From Agrococcus lahaulensis DSM 17612 (GTDB lineage Bacteria > Actinomycetota > Actinomycetes > Actinomycetales > Microbacteriaceae), in the NCBI RefSeq assembly GCF_000425105.1, contig NZ_AULD01000001.1, positions 1 through 36,968 on the forward strand: DNA of 36,968 nt, written 5' to 3'. Shown here one piece after another: positions 36,504-36,968 of this stretch. The stretch's first letter is position 1. Each line of letters opens with the position of its first letter. The position numbers and the translations under genes were made by a program. A model generated the notes under the pieces. That model did not search any database. It worked only from the letters and a program-made list of their open reading frames with translations, and was not told where the DNA came from.

Positions 36504-36968
36504 TCAGGGCGCTGCAGGCGTCAAGTCGCAGGTGCAGCCCTTGAGGTGCGCCCATGGCGGATCGCTCGCGGTGCAGCGCGAGGGTTGGTCGCTGGCGAGG
36601 CTCCAGTGGTCGACGTTCCGGTCGACGAATGCCGGGCCGGCGGGTTCGGGTGCGTCGATGAAGACCTTGCCGGTGGGGCTGGTCCATTCGAGCACGCCGT
36701 CGTCGAGCTGCTGGACGGTCCAGGCGGTGGCGTGCTTCATGAGGTGGTGCCGTCGGCACAGGTGCGCGAGGTTCGAGAGCGTCGTGGGGCCGCCGTCGGC
36801 GTGAGCGATGGTGTGGTCGGCGTCGGCGCGGGAGACGCGGTTGGTGCAGCCGGGCCAGCGGCAGCGGCCGTCGCGGCGTTGCAGCCAGCGCCGCATCGCC
36901 CGGTTGGGCTTGTACGTGTCGACCGCGACCGGGACACCGGTGACGGGGTGGAGGAACAGCCGCTCCCA
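36504..36968 (-). CDS. HNH endonuclease-domain protein (DUF222 / 13E12 family), C-terminal part
   Basis: The frame is open to the right edge of the window, so only the last 154 residues of a protein of probably 400-500 are present. The order is a lead-in with FLHPVTGVPVAVD, then RRWLQRRDGRCRWPGC and the HNH motif region ADADHTIAHADGGPTT, NLAHLCRRHHLMKH. The zinc-binding Cys and paired His match the HNH signature of the 13E12 repeat family. A tail including GVLEWTSPTGKVF follows. These genes are multi-copy and variable in actinobacteria, with DUF222 at the N terminus (not visible here). Nuclease activity is inferred, not known, for this branch. It converges on amt. Confidence 0.92.
   Translation of the reverse strand, partial: WERLFLHPVTGVPVAVDTYKPNRAMRRWLQRRDGRCRWPGCTNRVSRADADHTIAHADGGPTTLSNLAHLCRRHHLMKHATAWTVQQLDDGVLEWTSPTGKVFIDAPEPAGPAFVDRNVDHWSLASDQPSRCTASDPPWAHLKGCTCDLTPAAP

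Noticed and set aside
36504-36968. A phage or homing-endonuclease origin for the HNH fragment
   Set aside because: The flanking motifs match the chromosomal 13E12/DUF222 family, common and multi-copy in actinobacteria; no phage or intron features are nearby.

Overview
The window is very GC-rich (about 70%) DNA from an actinobacterium, most likely a member of the Microbacteriaceae (an Agrococcus/Microbacterium-like organism; inferred from codon use, protein resemblance and gene order, not from a search). Markers of the phylum include SepH, the DUF7455, DUF4193, DUF3093, DUF3710, DUF3159 and DUF3000 families, a DUF7059-type methyltransferase and a 13E12-type HNH nuclease fragment. No rRNA, tRNA, CRISPR array or prophage was seen. 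The only mobile element is the 3' end of an IS3-family (IS150-like) insertion sequence at the left edge.

Layout: (1) 1-352, end of the IS. (2) 439-2760, a three-gene amino-acid ABC importer that closely resembles cystine importers. (3) 2821-7889, a small DUF7455 protein, then parE and parC (topoisomerase IV) facing each other. (4) 7901-9170, an alkaline-phosphatase-superfamily protein and a 35-residue membrane peptide. (5) 9252-12760, a minus-strand metabolic group: MHS-type MFS transporter, 3-hydroxyisobutyrate-dehydrogenase-like enzyme and zinc alcohol dehydrogenase, set off by large hairpins. (6) 12899-16975, sepH, DUF4193, DUF3093 and a dut-DUF3710-DUF3159 operon, a conserved actinobacterial neighbourhood. 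(7) 17083-21952, aconitase behind a perfect 20-bp palindrome, then dxs. (8) 22016-24840, a small unknown protein, NAD(P)HX dehydratase and a two-domain methyltransferase. (9) 24867-28210, the fatty-acid oxidation pair fadA-fadB. (10) 28286-30125, DUF3000 and RNase D; 30148-31326, an alpha/beta hydrolase. (11) 31340-32652, a rhodanese and SufE pair, then zapE. (12) 33795-36396, divergent nhaA and amt. (13) 36504-36968, the C-terminal part of an HNH nuclease that continues past the window.

How the parts connect: cystine import, the rhodanese-SufE pair and the Fe-S enzyme aconitase share a sulfur theme but are separate transcription units. Most of the window is housekeeping genome. The most interesting content is regulatory. 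Several genes start exactly six bases after a TANNNT -10 element (leaderless promoters), including a divergent pair whose -10 elements overlap by two bases. A MarR/TamR-like operator lies before aconitase, GAAAC repeats lie before amt, and very long hairpins separate convergent genes. I did not find a convincing new multi-gene system.
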